Of a DNA stretch of 39,401 nt, positions 17,082 to 28,779 are shown piece after piece (the first letter of the stretch is position 1; the number at the start of each line of letters is the position of its first letter). Below the pieces are notes generated by a model. The model searched no databases, had not been told where the DNA came from, and saw only the letters and a list, made by a program, of their open reading frames with translations. Where the stretch lies: the NCBI RefSeq assembly GCF_012911875.1, contig NZ_JAAXKZ010000048.1, positions 1 through 39,401 on the forward strand, written 5' to 3'. A program made the position numbers and the translations under genes. This DNA is from Pseudonocardia bannensis (lineage in GTDB: Bacteria > Actinomycetota > Actinomycetes > Mycobacteriales > Pseudonocardiaceae).

Positions 17082-18670
17082 CGTGGCTCCCGCCCGTTGC
17101 CTCCCGGAGCGCTCCCCGGCTCGCCCAACGTGGCCGCCGTGGCCACCGCGGACAGCACCGCCCGGGCCTTGTTCAGGCACTCGGTGTCCTCCGCGACGGG
17201 GTCGGAGTCGGCCACGATCCCGCCGCCGGCCTGCACGTACGCGGTCCCGCTGCGGACCAGCGCGGTGCGGATCGCGATGGCGGTGTCGGCGTTGCCGGCG
17301 AAGTCCAGGTACCCGACGATCCCGCCGTAGAGCCCACGCCGGGTCGGCTCCAGCTCCTCGATGATCTCCATCGCCCGCACCTTCGGCGCTCCCGACAGCG
17401 TCCCCGCGGGGAAACAGGCCAGCACGGCGTCGTAGGCGTTGCGGTCCTCACGCAGCGTGCCGGTGACCGTCGAGACCAGGTGCATCACGTGGCTGTAGCG
17501 CTCGACGGAGAAGAAGTTGTGCACCTTGACCGTGCCCGGCTCGCACACCCGGCCCAGGTCGTTGCGGCCCAGGTCGACGAGCATCACGTGCTCGGCGCGC
17601 TCCTTCTCGTCGGACCGCAGGTCCTTCTCCAGAAGGACGTCCTCCTCCTCGGTCGCCCCGCGCCAGCGGGTGCCGGCGATGGGGTGCGTGGTGGCCTGCC
17701 CGTCGCGGACCGTGACCAGCGCCTCCGGGCTGGAGCCGACGATCGCGAACGGGGGCCCGCCGCCCACGTCCTCGAGGTGCAGCAGGTACATGTACGGGCT
17801 CGGGTTGGTCGACCGCAGCACCCGGTAGACGTCCAGCGGGTCGGCCTCGCACTCCATCTCGAAGCGCTGCGAGACGACGACCTGGAACGCCTCCCCCGCG
17901 CGGATCTGCTCCTTGGCCACCTCCACGGCCGCGTGGTGCTCGGCCGGGCTGCGGCGGCGCAGGAAGCGCGGCTCGGCAGGCTCGTACACGCCCACCGTGG
18001 ACGGGGCGGGGGCACGCAGCTGCTCGGTCATCCGGTCCAACCGGGCCACCGCGTCGTCGTAGGCCTCGTCGACGCGGGCGTCGGAGGCGTCCCAGTTGAT
18101 CGCGTTGGCGATCAGGGTGACGGTGCCCTCGTGGTGGTCGAGCGCGGCCAGATCGGTGGCCAGCAGCATCACGAGCTCGGGCAGCGCGAGGTCGTCGGTG
18201 GTGGACACCGGCAGCCGCTCCAGGCGGCGCACCACGTCGTAGCCGAGGTAGCCGACCATTCCACCGGTCAGCGGCGGCAGCCCGGGCAGCGGCTCGCTGC
18301 GCAGCTCCTCGACGACCGTGCGCAGCGCCGCGAGCGGGTCGCCCGAGGACGGCATTCCGACCGGCACCTCGCCGGTCCAGCGCAGCGCGCCGTCCACCGC
18401 CGTCAGCGCCGCGGCGCTGTGCGCCCCCACGAACGACCAGCGCGACCAGGACCGCCCGTTCTCCGCGGACTCGAACAGGAACGTGCCCGGCCGGGAACCG
18501 GCGAGCTTGCGGTAGACCCCGACGGGGGTCTCGTCGTCGGCGAGCAGCCGGCGCGTCACGGGGATCACCCGGTGCGCGGTGGCCAGCTCGCGGAACTCCT
18601 CGCGACTGGGGGCGACCGAGCCCAGCGCCCCGGTGGAGGGGCCGCCGGAAGGAATCGTGCTGACGGGCAT
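17078..18670 (-). CDS. trpE: Anthranilate synthase component I
   Basis: Makes anthranilate from chorismate with ammonia from a TrpG glutaminase, which is not in this window (530 aa, normal). Seen: [17 protein letters not shown], the place of the Trp-feedback motif LLES, here [31 protein letters not shown]; and [18 protein letters not shown] in the chorismate-binding domain. The start is ATG 18670; a weak -10 (GAGAAT) sits 6 nt upstream. No Trp-rich leader peptide is visible upstream, so control may instead use the palindrome at 18703-18720. Confidence 0.96.
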   Translation of the reverse strand: MPVSTIPSGGPSTGALGSVAPSREEFRELATAHRVIPVTRRLLADDETPVGVYRKLAGSRPGTFLFESAENGRSWSRWSFVGAHSAAALTAVDGALRWTGEVPVGMPSSGDPLAALRTVVEELRSEPLPGLPPLTGGMVGYLGYDVVRRLERLPVSTTDDLALPELVMLLATDLAALDHHEGTVTLIANAINWDASDARVDEAYDDAVARLDRMTEQLRAPAPSTVGVYEPAEPRFLRRRSPAEHHAAVEVAKEQIRAGEAFQVVVSQRFEMECEADPLDVYRVLRSTNPSPYMYLLHLEDVGGGPPFAIVGSSPEALVTVRDGQATTHPIAGTRWRGATEEEDVLLEKDLRSDEKERAEHVMLVDLGRNDLGRVCEPGTVKVHNFFSVERYSHVMHLVSTVTGTLREDRNAYDAVLACFPAGTLSGAPKVRAMEIIEELEPTRRGLYGGIVGYLDFAGNADTAIAIRTALVRSGTAYVQAGGGIVADSDPVAEDTECLNKARAVLSAVATAATLGEPGSAPGGNGREPR

Positions 18671-18702
18671 CGCAGCATTCTCTCAGGCCGCGTCCGTCCC
18701 CG

Positions 18703-18720
18703 GCGCCACCCGTGTGGCGC
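18703..18720. promoter_or_regulatory. Palindrome between trpE and tetR, candidate operator
   Basis: Perfect 7-bp inverted repeat GCGCCAC / GTGGCGC with a 4-nt spacer. It lies 33 nt before the trpE ATG, overlapping where the -35 region would be, and 59 nt before the TetR start. It could bind the adjacent TetR regulator; it could also form a hairpin in the tetR-side transcript. Confidence 0.4.
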
Positions 18721-18779
18721 AGCCTGTCGGCCCGCACACCCCCGGTGCCCGGGCGCCGCGGGGCGAGGAAGATGACCTC

Positions 18780-19385
18780 GTGAGCGAAACCCGGCCGGCG
18801 GCCCGCCGGCGAGGCCGCCGCCCGGCCGGCGAGGACACCCGCAGCGCGCTGCTGGCCGCGGCCCGGGTGGAGTTCGCCGAGCGCGGCTTCGACGGTGCCA
18901 CCGTCCGGCGGATCGCCGACCGCGCCGGCGTGGACGCCGCGATGGTGAACCACTGGTTCGGCGGCAAGGAGCGGCTGTTCACCGCCTCGCTGGACCTGCC
19001 CATGGACCCCGACGCGATCCTCGCCGAGGTCCTCCCGGGCGATCCCGAGCAGCTCGGCGAGCGCATCATCGCGATGTTCCTGCGGGTCTGGGACGCGACC
19101 GGCGGCGGGCCGCTGGCCGCACTCATCCGCAGCGTGGCCGGGCACGAGCAGGCCGCGCGGATGATGCGCGAGTTCGTCGCCCGGGTGATCCTGGGCCGCT
19201 TCATCCGCGAGGTCGCTCCCGACCGGCCGGACCTGCGCGCGGCACTGTGCGCCACCCAGATCATCGGCCTCGGCATGATCAGGTACGTCCTCCGCCTGGA
19301 ACCACTGGCCTCGGCCGACCACCAGACCGTCGTCACGACGATCGCGCCGAGCCTGCAGCGCTACCTGACCGGAGAGCTCGGTTGA
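18780..19385 (+). CDS. TetR family transcriptional regulator
   Basis: 201 aa. The N-terminal DNA-binding domain is clear: LLAAARVEFAERGFDGATVR, then the helix-turn-helix IADRAGVDAAMVNHWFGGKERLF. The C-terminal ligand domain resembles the QacR/AcrR-like TetR_C group (EQLGERIIAMFLRVWD, ...SVAGHEQAARMMREFV). An Arg-rich stretch (AARRRGRRPAGED) leads the chain, common in actinobacterial TetRs. The start is GTG 18780, with GAGGAAG 8 nt upstream. It is divergent from trpE and overlaps the next gene by TTGA, so the beta-propeller protein is the likely co-transcribed partner. The ligand is unknown. Confidence 0.88.
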   Translation: MSETRPAARRRGRRPAGEDTRSALLAAARVEFAERGFDGATVRRIADRAGVDAAMVNHWFGGKERLFTASLDLPMDPDAILAEVLPGDPEQLGERIIAMFLRVWDATGGGPLAALIRSVAGHEQAARMMREFVARVILGRFIREVAPDRPDLRAALCATQIIGLGMIRYVLRLEPLASADHQTVVTTIAPSLQRYLTGELG

Positions 19386-20653
19386 CCCAGCAGGTGCCGG
19401 GACGCCACCGACCGGCCGCGGTGGCGCTGATCCTGGTCGCAGTGATGATCACCCTCGTCGTCGGCGCGGCAGTGGCCTACCGGACGCTCGGGGGCTGCGC
19501 GAGCGGCGGCGACGCCGGTCCGGCCGCACCCGCCGGCCCGCCCGGCGACGCCGACCGGACCGCCGCCGCGGCGCTGACGACGGCGGGCCTGCCCGTGACC
19601 CCGGCCTGGAGCGTCGCCGTCACGGGCCGTGGTCTCGCCGCCGCGGCGGCGACCGGGGACACGGTCCTCCTGCTGGACCGCGGTGCCGACGGCTCCGTGT
19701 TGCGCGCGCACGACCCGTCGACCGGGGTCGCCCGCTGGCAGCGCACCGCGCCCGGGCTGGGCAGCACCGGCATCGTGCTCGCCCAGCAGGGCGTCGCGGT
19801 GGTCACCGGTGGGGCCCGGGACGGCAGCGGAGAGCTGGCCGGTCTCCGCGAGACCGACGGACAGGTGCTCTGGTGCGCCGGGCTGTCGGCCGGCGCACCC
19901 GGTCTCGTCGACGTCCTGGGTGACGGCGCGGACACCGTGGTCCTCGTCGAACGCGCCGGGGGCACCGCGACCGTGACGGCCCTGGGCACGGCCGACGGGC
20001 GGCAGCGCTGGCGCACGGAGGTGCCGGCCCGCGGGGACGGCGCACCGGTGCTCAGCCCCGGCGCGGGCGGGGTCGTCGCGCTGCCCGGCGATACGGGCCT
20101 CGTCGCGCTGGACCTGGCCACCGGAGCGGAGCGCTGGCGCACCCCTTCGCCCGGGTCGTCCGGGTCGCCGGAGGATCCGCGGCCGTTGCTCGGCGTGCCC
20201 GGCCGGGTCGTCGCCGCGACCGCCGCCGGGGCGGCCGGGCTGAGCGCGGCCGACGGCACCGAGGCCTGGTCCGTGGCGACGGACGGCGCGCTGCGGGCGC
20301 CCGGGTTCGGCTGGGTGGACGGCGACCTCGCGGTGCTCGACCGGTCCACGTCCGCGCAACCCCGTTCCGGGCTGCTCGCGCGGCGGCTGTCCGACGGGAC
20401 CCCCGGCTGGCAGCTGAACTGGGCCGACGTGGGCGTTGCGGCACCGGCGGGGACACCGGCGACCGCCGCCGCCGGCGGACGCCGGCTCGTCGCCGACGGC
20501 GCCACGGTCGTCGTCCTGGATCCCGCCACCGGCGCAGCGGGCAGCGGCCGGCTGCCCGGCGCGGTCGACGCGCTCGCCGCGGATCCGGCCGGGGGCGTGC
20601 TGGTGACCGCCACCGCGGAGCGGGTGACGGTGTACACGGCGCCCGGCCGCTGA
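19382..20653 (+). CDS. Membrane-anchored PQQ-like beta-propeller protein
   Basis: 423 aa. An N-terminal signal anchor (AAVALILVAVMITLVVGAAV, about residues 13-32) is followed by a Gly/Ala/Pro linker. Repeated blades of the type L-x-D-x-x-T-G-x-x-x-W are seen as HDPSTGVARWQR, RETDGQVLWCAG, GTADGRQRWRTE, DLATGAERWRTP, SAADGTEAWSV and LSDGTPGWQL. The propeller should lie outside the membrane. There is no PQQ-enzyme active site. TTG 19382 overlaps the tetR stop (TTGA), with GGAGAG 5 nt upstream. The function is unknown; similar folds act as scaffolds (BamB-like) or bind ligands. Confidence 0.8.
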   Translation: MTQQVPGRHRPAAVALILVAVMITLVVGAAVAYRTLGGCASGGDAGPAAPAGPPGDADRTAAAALTTAGLPVTPAWSVAVTGRGLAAAAATGDTVLLLDRGADGSVLRAHDPSTGVARWQRTAPGLGSTGIVLAQQGVAVVTGGARDGSGELAGLRETDGQVLWCAGLSAGAPGLVDVLGDGADTVVLVERAGGTATVTALGTADGRQRWRTEVPARGDGAPVLSPGAGGVVALPGDTGLVALDLATGAERWRTPSPGSSGSPEDPRPLLGVPGRVVAATAAGAAGLSAADGTEAWSVATDGALRAPGFGWVDGDLAVLDRSTSAQPRSGLLARRLSDGTPGWQLNWADVGVAAPAGTPATAAAGGRRLVADGATVVVLDPATGAAGSGRLPGAVDALAADPAGGVLVTATAERVTVYTAPGR

Positions 20654-20660
20654 GCCGGCC

Positions 20661-21323
20661 TCAGACGGGGCGCCGGGGATCCAGCAGGCCCGACTCGTAT
20701 GCGGTGACCACCGCCTGGGTGCGGTCCCGCGCGCCCAGCTTGGTCAGCACCTCCCCGACGTGGGTCGTCGCCGCCTCGACCCCGAGCAGGAGGTCGGCGG
20801 CGATCTCGGTGTCGGACAGGCCGCGGGCCACCAGCCGGAGCACCTCGGTCTCGCGGTCGGTCAGCCCGGCGTCGTGCAGCCCGTCCCCGTCGAAGCGGCC
20901 ACGGGTCGCCACGAGATCCCGGACCGCCGCCGGGAACAGCAGCGCCTCCCCCGCGGCGACGGTGCGCACCGCCCGGACGATCTCCACCGGCCGGGCCCGC
21001 TCGAGCACGAATCCGGCGGCGCCGGCGTGGAGCGCGTCGTAGACGTGCCCGTCGTTGCCGAAGGTGGTGAGGATCAGCACCCGGGGCGGATCGTCCACGC
21101 CCAGCAGGTGCCGGGTGGCGGTGATGCCGTCCACCGCGTTGGTCCGGACGTCGATCAGCACCACGTCCGGGCGCAGCCGGCGCACCAGGCCGGGGACCTC
21201 CGCCACGTCACCGGTCTCCCCGAGCACCGCCATGTCCGGTTCCGCGTCGAGGATGGCGCGCAGGCCGGCGCCGGCGAGATCCTCGTCGTCGACCAGCAGC
21301 AGGCCGATCGGACACGCACTCAC
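20661..21323 (-). CDS. NarL/LuxR-type orphan response regulator, altered receiver
   Basis: 220 aa. Receiver domain at residues 1-115: acidic residues in LLLVDDED, phospho-acceptor D58 in VVLIDVRT, Thr in LILTTF. The conserved lysine (usual G-F-L-L-K-D-A) is replaced by E108 in GFVLERARP. The C-terminal LuxR helix-turn-helix starts at LTDRETEVLRLVARGLSDTEIAADL and continues THVGEVLTKLGARDRTQAV. No histidine kinase lies in the window. The missing lysine suggests weak or no phosphorylation signalling. GTG 21323 has a weak -10-like GATGAT 6 nt upstream. Only 7 nt separate its stop from that of the propeller gene. Confidence 0.9.
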   Translation of the reverse strand: MSACPIGLLLVDDEDLAGAGLRAILDAEPDMAVLGETGDVAEVPGLVRRLRPDVVLIDVRTNAVDGITATRHLLGVDDPPRVLILTTFGNDGHVYDALHAGAAGFVLERARPVEIVRAVRTVAAGEALLFPAAVRDLVATRGRFDGDGLHDAGLTDRETEVLRLVARGLSDTEIAADLLLGVEAATTHVGEVLTKLGARDRTQAVVTAYESGLLDPRRPV

Positions 21324-21464
21324 ACCGCGATCATCGCGCGTCCGTCAACGGCGGACGGAGGGACCCGCCGCGCTGCTCGTCCCGCCCCGACCGTGTCCGA
21401 CGCGGGTGGACCTGCGTCGACCCGCCTCGCCCGGCGCCGGCATCGGACGGCGTCAGGGTCCTGG

Positions 21465-21866
21465 TCAGGCGTCGTCGGAGGCCAGCAGGACGTCGGTGTC
21501 GAAACAGGTCCGGGTGCCGGTATGGCACGCCGGACCGGTCTGGTCGACGACGACGAGCAGCGCGTCGCCGTCGCAGTCGAGCCGGACCTCGTGCACGTGC
21601 TGCACGTGGCCGGAGGTGTCACCCTTGACCCAGTACTCCGCACGGCTGCGCGACCAGTACGTCGCCCGTCCGGTGGTCAGGGTGCGGTGCAGCGCCTCGT
21701 CGTCCATCCAGGCGACCATCAGCACCTCGCCCGTGCCCCGCTGCTGGGTCACCGCGCAGACCAGGCCGTCGGCGTTGCGCTTGAGGCGGGCGGCGATCGC
21801 CGGGTCCAGCTCGGATCGCCCCACGCGGCCGCTCGCGAGCTCGCTCGGCGCCGATGACCCGCTCAC
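21465..21866 (-). CDS. hisI: Phosphoribosyl-AMP cyclohydrolase
   Basis: Third step of histidine synthesis (133 aa, not fused to HisE). Seen: [41 protein letters not shown], the metal-binding DCDGDALLV with its aspartates, and the zinc cysteines in [15 protein letters not shown] 21866 overlaps the hisF stop by GTGA. It ends the cluster; hisE and hisG are not in this window. Confidence 0.96.
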   Translation of the reverse strand: MSGSSAPSELASGRVGRSELDPAIAARLKRNADGLVCAVTQQRGTGEVLMVAWMDDEALHRTLTTGRATYWSRSRAEYWVKGDTSGHVQHVHEVRLDCDGDALLVVVDQTGPACHTGTRTCFDTDVLLASDDA

Positions 21867-22633
21867 CGGACCTCCACGTCAGCGGCCCGCAGGCCGTCCT
21901 TGACCTCGCCGATCCGCAGGGCGCCGAAGTGGAACACGCTCGCGGCGAGCACCGCGTCGGCACCGGCCCGGACGGCGGGCACGAAGTCCTCGACCTTCCC
22001 GGCGCCGCCGCTGGCGATCACCGGGACGTCGACCACCGCGCGCACCTGGCGGATCATCTCGAGATCGAATCCGGCCCGGGTGCCGTCGGCGTCCATCGAG
22101 TTCAGCAGGATCTCCCCGACGCCCAGCTCCTGGCCGCGCGCGGCCCACTCGACGGCGTCGATCCCGGTGCCGCGGCGGCCACCGTGTGTGGTCACCTCGA
22201 ACCCGGACGGGGTGGGCTCGCCGTCGCGGACCCGGCGGGCGTCGACCGACAGCACGATGCACTGCGACCCGAACCGGCGGGCCGCCTCGTGCAGCAGCTC
22301 CGGGCGGGCGATCGCGGCGGTGTTGATGCTGACCTTGTCCGCACCCGCGCGGAGCAGCCGGTCGACGTCGTCGGTGCTGCGGATGCCCCCACCGACGGTG
22401 AGCGGGATGAACACCTGCTCGGCGGTGCGGCGGACCACGTCGAACATCGTCTCGCGGCCGCCCGAGGACGCCGTGACGTCGAGGAAGGTCAGCTCGTCGG
22501 CGCCTTCGTGGTCGTAGACGGCGGCCATCTCCACCGGGTCCCCGGCGTCGCGCAGATCGGCGAAGTTGACGCCCTTCACCACCCGGCCGGCGTCGACGTC
22601 CAGGCACGGGATGACGCGGACCGCGACCCCCAT
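21863..22633 (-). CDS. hisF: Imidazole glycerol phosphate synthase, cyclase subunit
   Basis: TIM-barrel cyclase (256 aa) that uses ammonia from HisH to make IGP and AICAR. Seen: [19 protein letters not shown] with the first catalytic Asp, [24 protein letters not shown], and [14 protein letters not shown] with the second Asp. The start is ATG 22633, one base after the priA stop. The inositol monophosphatase gene that lies between hisA and hisF in M. tuberculosis is absent here. Confidence 0.97.
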   Translation of the reverse strand: MGVAVRVIPCLDVDAGRVVKGVNFADLRDAGDPVEMAAVYDHEGADELTFLDVTASSGGRETMFDVVRRTAEQVFIPLTVGGGIRSTDDVDRLLRAGADKVSINTAAIARPELLHEAARRFGSQCIVLSVDARRVRDGEPTPSGFEVTTHGGRRGTGIDAVEWAARGQELGVGEILLNSMDADGTRAGFDLEMIRQVRAVVDVPVIASGGAGKVEDFVPAVRAGADAVLAASVFHFGALRIGEVKDGLRAADVEVR

Positions 22634-22634
22634 G

Positions 22635-23414
22635 TCAGCCGGCCGCCCGGCCCGCTGCCGCGCCGCCCCGGGGCACCGCGCGGACCGCCGCGAGCGCCTC
22701 GGGGAGCGTGAAACGGCCTGCGTACAGCGCCTTCCCGACGATCGAGCCCTCCAGGTTGACCCCGGTCGCGGCGAGCTCGGCCAGGGCGACCAGGTCGGAC
22801 ACCTCGGCGATGCCGCCGGAGGCGACCACCGGCGCGGTCGTCGCGTTCGCGACGTCACGCAGCAGCTCGGTGTTCGGGCCGCGCAGCGTGCCGTCCTTGC
22901 TGACGTCGGTGACCACGTACCGGGCGCAGCCGTCGCGGTCGAGGCGGGCCAAGGTCTCCCACAGGTCGCCACCGTCGGTGGTCCAGCCGCGGGCGGCGAG
23001 CCGGTGGCCCTGTTCGGTGATCCGGACGTCGAGACCGACGGCGATCCGGTCGCCGTGCTCACCGACCACGCGGGCGCACCACTCGGGGTTCTCCAGTGCG
23101 GCGGTGCCGAGGTTCACCCGGGCGCAGCCGGTGGCGAGGGCGCGCTGCAGCGAGGCGTCGTCGCGGATGCCGCCGGAGAGCTCCACGGCGACGTCGAGCT
23201 CGCCGACCACACCGGCGAGCAGCTCGGCGTTCGAACCCCGCCCGAAGGCGGCGTCGAGGTCGACCAGGTGGATCCACTCGGCGCCGTCACGCTGCCAGGC
23301 CAGGGCAGCCTCGAGGGGGTCGCCGTAACCGGTCTCGGTGCCGGCCTCCCCCTGAACGAGGCGCACGGCCTGACCGTCGGCGACATCGACCGCGGGAAGC
23401 AAGGTGAAACTCAC
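22635..23414 (-). CDS. priA: Bifunctional HisA/TrpF isomerase PriA
   Basis: 259 aa barrel isomerase. Seen: [21 protein letters not shown] with the catalytic D10, [27 protein letters not shown] and [15 protein letters not shown] with the second catalytic Asp. In actinobacteria without trpF this enzyme also isomerises phosphoribosyl anthranilate. The trp operon here lacks trpF, which supports dual use. GTG 23414 is chosen because TAGGCT lies 7 nt upstream. Whether it is strictly HisA or dual PriA cannot be decided from sequence alone by eye. Confidence 0.93.
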   Translation of the reverse strand: MSFTLLPAVDVADGQAVRLVQGEAGTETGYGDPLEAALAWQRDGAEWIHLVDLDAAFGRGSNAELLAGVVGELDVAVELSGGIRDDASLQRALATGCARVNLGTAALENPEWCARVVGEHGDRIAVGLDVRITEQGHRLAARGWTTDGGDLWETLARLDRDGCARYVVTDVSKDGTLRGPNTELLRDVANATTAPVVASGGIAEVSDLVALAELAATGVNLEGSIVGKALYAGRFTLPEALAAVRAVPRGGAAAGRAAG

Positions 23415-23421
23415 GCGCCGC

Positions 23422-23427
23422 AGCCTA
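23422..23427 (-). promoter_or_regulatory. -10 element of priA, leaderless
   Basis: TAGGCT on the minus strand, 7 nt before GTG 23414. It gives priA-hisF-hisI their own promoter inside the his cluster. Confidence 0.55.
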
Positions 23428-23504
23428 CCGACGGTGACGGGAGCGCCGTCCGACGGCCGGGAACTCCGCGACCGAGGGCCCACCGGCCCCTGAGCGGGGA
23501 CGCA

Positions 23505-23526
23505 GCGACGTGAGAGCGACGTGAGA
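23505..23526. repeat. Two tandem copies of an 11-bp unit
   Basis: GCGACGTGAGA occurs twice head to tail in the 178-nt gap between hisH and priA, upstream of the priA -10. It could be a spaced protein-binding site or a chance slip repeat. Confidence 0.5.
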
Positions 23527-23592
23527 GGGCCACCGGTGCCGCCGATTCATGGTCGAAGTGCGCTGGTGTTCACCTCACGGTGGCGGCCGGGC

Positions 23593-24228
23593 TCAGCCGA
23601 CGACGTCGCGCAGCCAGTTCTGCAGGACCGTCGCGCCGGCGTCACCGGACTTCTCCGGGTGGAACTGCGTCGCCGACAGCGCGCCGTTCTCCACCGCCGC
23701 GACGAAGTCCTCGCCGTGGTGCGCCCAGGTGACCAGCGGCGGGCGCATCACCGTGGAGACCTCCATCTCCCACCGCCGCACCCCGAAGGAGTGCACGAAG
23801 TAGAAGCGGGTGTCGGCGTCGAGCCCGGCGAACAACGTCGACCCACGGGGCGCGCGCACGGTGTTCCAGCCCATGTGCGGCAGCACGTCGGCCTTGAGCC
23901 GCTCGACCGTCCCGGGCCACTGCCCGCAGCCCTCCGTGCGGTCGCCCCACTCGACGCCGAGGTCGAACATGATCTGCATCCCGACGCAGATCCCGAGCAC
24001 CGGCCGGCCACCGGCGAGGCGGCGTTCGATGATCCGCCGGCCGCCGACCGAGGTCAGCCCGGCCATGCAGGCGGCGAACGCGCCGACACCGGGCACCACC
24101 AGGCCGTCCGCCTCGACCGCGGCGTCGGCGTCGGCGGTCACCGTGACGTCGGCGCCCACGCGGCGCAACGCCCGTTCCGCGGAGCGCAGGTTGCCCGATC
24201 CGTAGTCCAGCACGACGATCCGCGACAC
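23593..24228 (-). CDS. hisH: Imidazole glycerol phosphate synthase, glutaminase subunit
   Basis: Class I glutamine amidotransferase (211 aa) feeding ammonia to HisF. Seen: [17 protein letters not shown] at the N-terminus, nucleophile C81 in GICVGMQIM (usually GICLGMQ), and H190 and E192 in FHPEKSG. GTG 24228 is chosen from the -10 TATCCT, 6 nt upstream. The same open frame continues upstream through debris and is not coding there. It is separated from hisB by 567 nt, whereas in related genomes the two genes abut. Confidence 0.95.
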   Translation of the reverse strand: MSRIVVLDYGSGNLRSAERALRRVGADVTVTADADAAVEADGLVVPGVGAFAACMAGLTSVGGRRIIERRLAGGRPVLGICVGMQIMFDLGVEWGDRTEGCGQWPGTVERLKADVLPHMGWNTVRAPRGSTLFAGLDADTRFYFVHSFGVRRWEMEVSTVMRPPLVTWAHHGEDFVAAVENGALSATQFHPEKSGDAGATVLQNWLRDVVG

Positions 24229-24234
24229 GAGGCC

Positions 24235-24240
24235 AGGATA
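24235..24240 (-). promoter_or_regulatory. -10 element of hisH, leaderless
   Basis: TATCCT on the minus strand, 6 nt before GTG 24228. It would restore expression of hisH after the cluster was split. Confidence 0.55.
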
Positions 24241-24402
24241 GACACACCGACCGCCGTGACCGGGGATCCACGGCCTGCCCGAACGGGTCACCTCGGTCAC
24301 GGGCGGGGCCGGGGCCAGGCCGCCACCAGGCCCGCGCGAGACGAGGTACGGCGCCGTCCGGCTCTCGGTGACCTTCACCACGTCCGCCGGTCGGCCCGCG
24401 GT

Positions 24403-24615
24403 CCGGCCAAGCGCCGGCCCCGGTACACCGACGAGCCCCCGCTCGAGCTCGTGCTCATCGAGAACCCGGACGCCGCCGACCGCCTCAACCACCTCGGTGT
24501 CGAGGTCGAGGGCGCCGACGAGGTCCGGGCAGCGACGGACCACCTCATCGGCGCGGGCCTCGCGACGGCCACCGAGGAGGAGGTCAGCTGCTGCTTCGCC
24601 GTGCAGGGCGAGGTG
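24403..24615 (+). pseudogene. CadI/ArsI-like glyoxalase remnant
   Basis: A 71-codon fragment on the strand opposite the his genes. It reads [20 protein letters not shown], then [16 protein letters not shown], then [14 protein letters not shown]. This matches the middle of cadmium-inducible CadI / ArsI C-As lyase, a vicinal-oxygen-chelate (glyoxalase-fold) family of about 150 aa. The paired cysteines of the metalloid site are kept. Both ends are gone: no VQLALNVDD-like start, no W-V-D-G-P-D-G-x-x-W-E-V-Y end, and the other frames nearby do not supply them. A few residues also appear deleted between RPRY and EPPL. I call it a relic, not a working gene. Confidence 0.7.
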
Positions 24616-24675
24616 GCGCGCCGGAGTCCACCGCCCGCTGCTGCTGACCACTCGGTCAGCTCAGCCGCGAGCCGG

Positions 24676-24795
24676 TCAGGGACCGAGCAGCGCGGCGGGC
24701 ACCACGGCGATCCCGTCGGGGCGGCGGTACGCCTCCGGGCCGGTGGTCACGACCACCGCTGCAGCTGGTCGGGCTACTGCGCTACCGGCAGGCAC
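24676..24795 (-). pseudogene. 39-codon frame right after hisB, possible C-terminal relic
   Basis: GTG follows the hisB stop codon directly and stays in the same frame: VPAGSAVARPAAAV, then TTGPEAYRRPDGIAVVPA, then ALLGP and stop. The second half resembles the C-terminal end of DUF4143-type ATP-binding proteins as I remember them; this match is weak. It could be a small translated tail, a read-through extension of HisB, or remains of a deleted gene. Confidence 0.3.
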
Positions 24796-27865
<3,070 letters not shown>

Positions 27866-27872
27866 GGTCCTC

Positions 27873-27878
27873 AGGGTA
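27873..27878 (-). promoter_or_regulatory. -10 element of hisD, leaderless
   Basis: TACCCT on the minus strand, 7 nt before ATG 27865. It gives the his cluster a promoter separate from nadC, which ends 48 nt away. Confidence 0.55.
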
Positions 27879-27912
27879 ATCGTTGGAGTGACGCCACCTC
27901 GCTTCGCGCCGC

Positions 27913-28779
27913 TCACCGGGGCCGGAGGTCCAGGCCGAGGTCGAGGGCGGTCACGGAGTGGGTCAGGGCGCCGACGGCGATGTAGTCGACGCCGGTGTGC
28001 GCGTACTCGCGGGCGTTCGCGAGCACGAGCCCGCCGGAGGACTCCAGCAGCGTCGCCGACTCCCCCCGGCGGCGGACGGCCTCCCGGGTCTCGGCCACGG
28101 AGAAGTTGTCCAGCAGCACGAGCTCGGCGTCCAGCGCGAGCACCTCGTCGAGCTGGGCCAGCGAGTCCACCTCCACCTCGCAGGGCAGATCCGGCGCGAG
28201 GGACCGGGCCGCGGCCAGCGCGGCGCCGACCGATCCGGCCGCGGCGACGTGGTTGTCCTTGATCAGCACGGCGTCGCCGAGGCCGAGCCGGTGGTTCACC
28301 CCGCCGCCGCAGCGCACGGCGTACTTCTCCAGCAGCCGCAGCCCCGGCAGCGTCTTGCGGGTGTCCCGGATCGCGGCACGGGTGCCGGCGACGGCGTCGA
28401 CCCAGGCCCGGGTCGCGGTGGCCACCCCGGAGAGGTGGCACAGCAGGTTGAGCGCCGTCCGCTCGGCGGTGAGCAGGCCCCGGACCGGCGCCCGCACAAC
28501 GAGCGCCGGTACCCCGGCGACCAGCTCGTCGCCGTCGGCCGCGGCGGCGAGCACCTCGTAGCCGTCCGCCCCGAGGACTGTGTCGAGCACCGCCCGCGCG
28601 GCCGGCAGCCCGGCGAGCACGCCCGGCTTGCGGGGGGTGAACTCCCCCACCGCGACGGCGTCGGCGGGCACGGTGGCCGCGGTCGTCGCGTCCGGGCCGT
28701 ACCGCAGGTCCTCGGCCAGCGCGGTGTCGACGACGCGGCGCAGGTCGTCGAGGTCGGGGCCGGTGAGCGTGGCGGTCAT
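27913..28779 (-). CDS. nadC: Nicotinate-nucleotide pyrophosphorylase (carboxylating)
   Basis: Turns quinolinate and PRPP into nicotinate mononucleotide (288 aa). Seen: [72 protein letters not shown] and [20 protein letters not shown]. The start ATG 28779 overlaps the nadB stop by ATGA. Last gene of nadABC. Confidence 0.97.
   Translation of the reverse strand: MTATLTGPDLDDLRRVVDTALAEDLRYGPDATTAATVPADAVAVGEFTPRKPGVLAGLPAARAVLDTVLGADGYEVLAAAADGDELVAGVPALVVRAPVRGLLTAERTALNLLCHLSGVATATRAWVDAVAGTRAAIRDTRKTLPGLRLLEKYAVRCGGGVNHRLGLGDAVLIKDNHVAAAGSVGAALAAARSLAPDLPCEVEVDSLAQLDEVLALDAELVLLDNFSVAETREAVRRRGESATLLESSGGLVLANAREYAHTGVDYIAVGALTHSVTALDLGLDLRPR

Larger units (their letters stand above)
24229..24795. 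other. hisB-hisH gap holding gene debris
   Basis: A 567-nt stretch without an intact gene. It contains the hisH -10 (24235-24240), a cadI/arsI-like fragment on the plus strand (24403-24615), and a 39-codon frame on the minus strand directly after the hisB stop (24676-24795). The parts 24241-24402 and 24616-24675 show nothing recognisable. Confidence 0.7.

Noticed and set aside
18671..18779. Tryptophan leader peptide before trpE
   Set aside because: No short frame with clustered Trp codons is present in the gap.
21339..21357. Short hairpin CGTCCG / CGGACG in the hisI-regulator gap
   Set aside because: Only 6 bp with a 7-nt loop, which is common by chance at this GC content; not enough to call a terminator.
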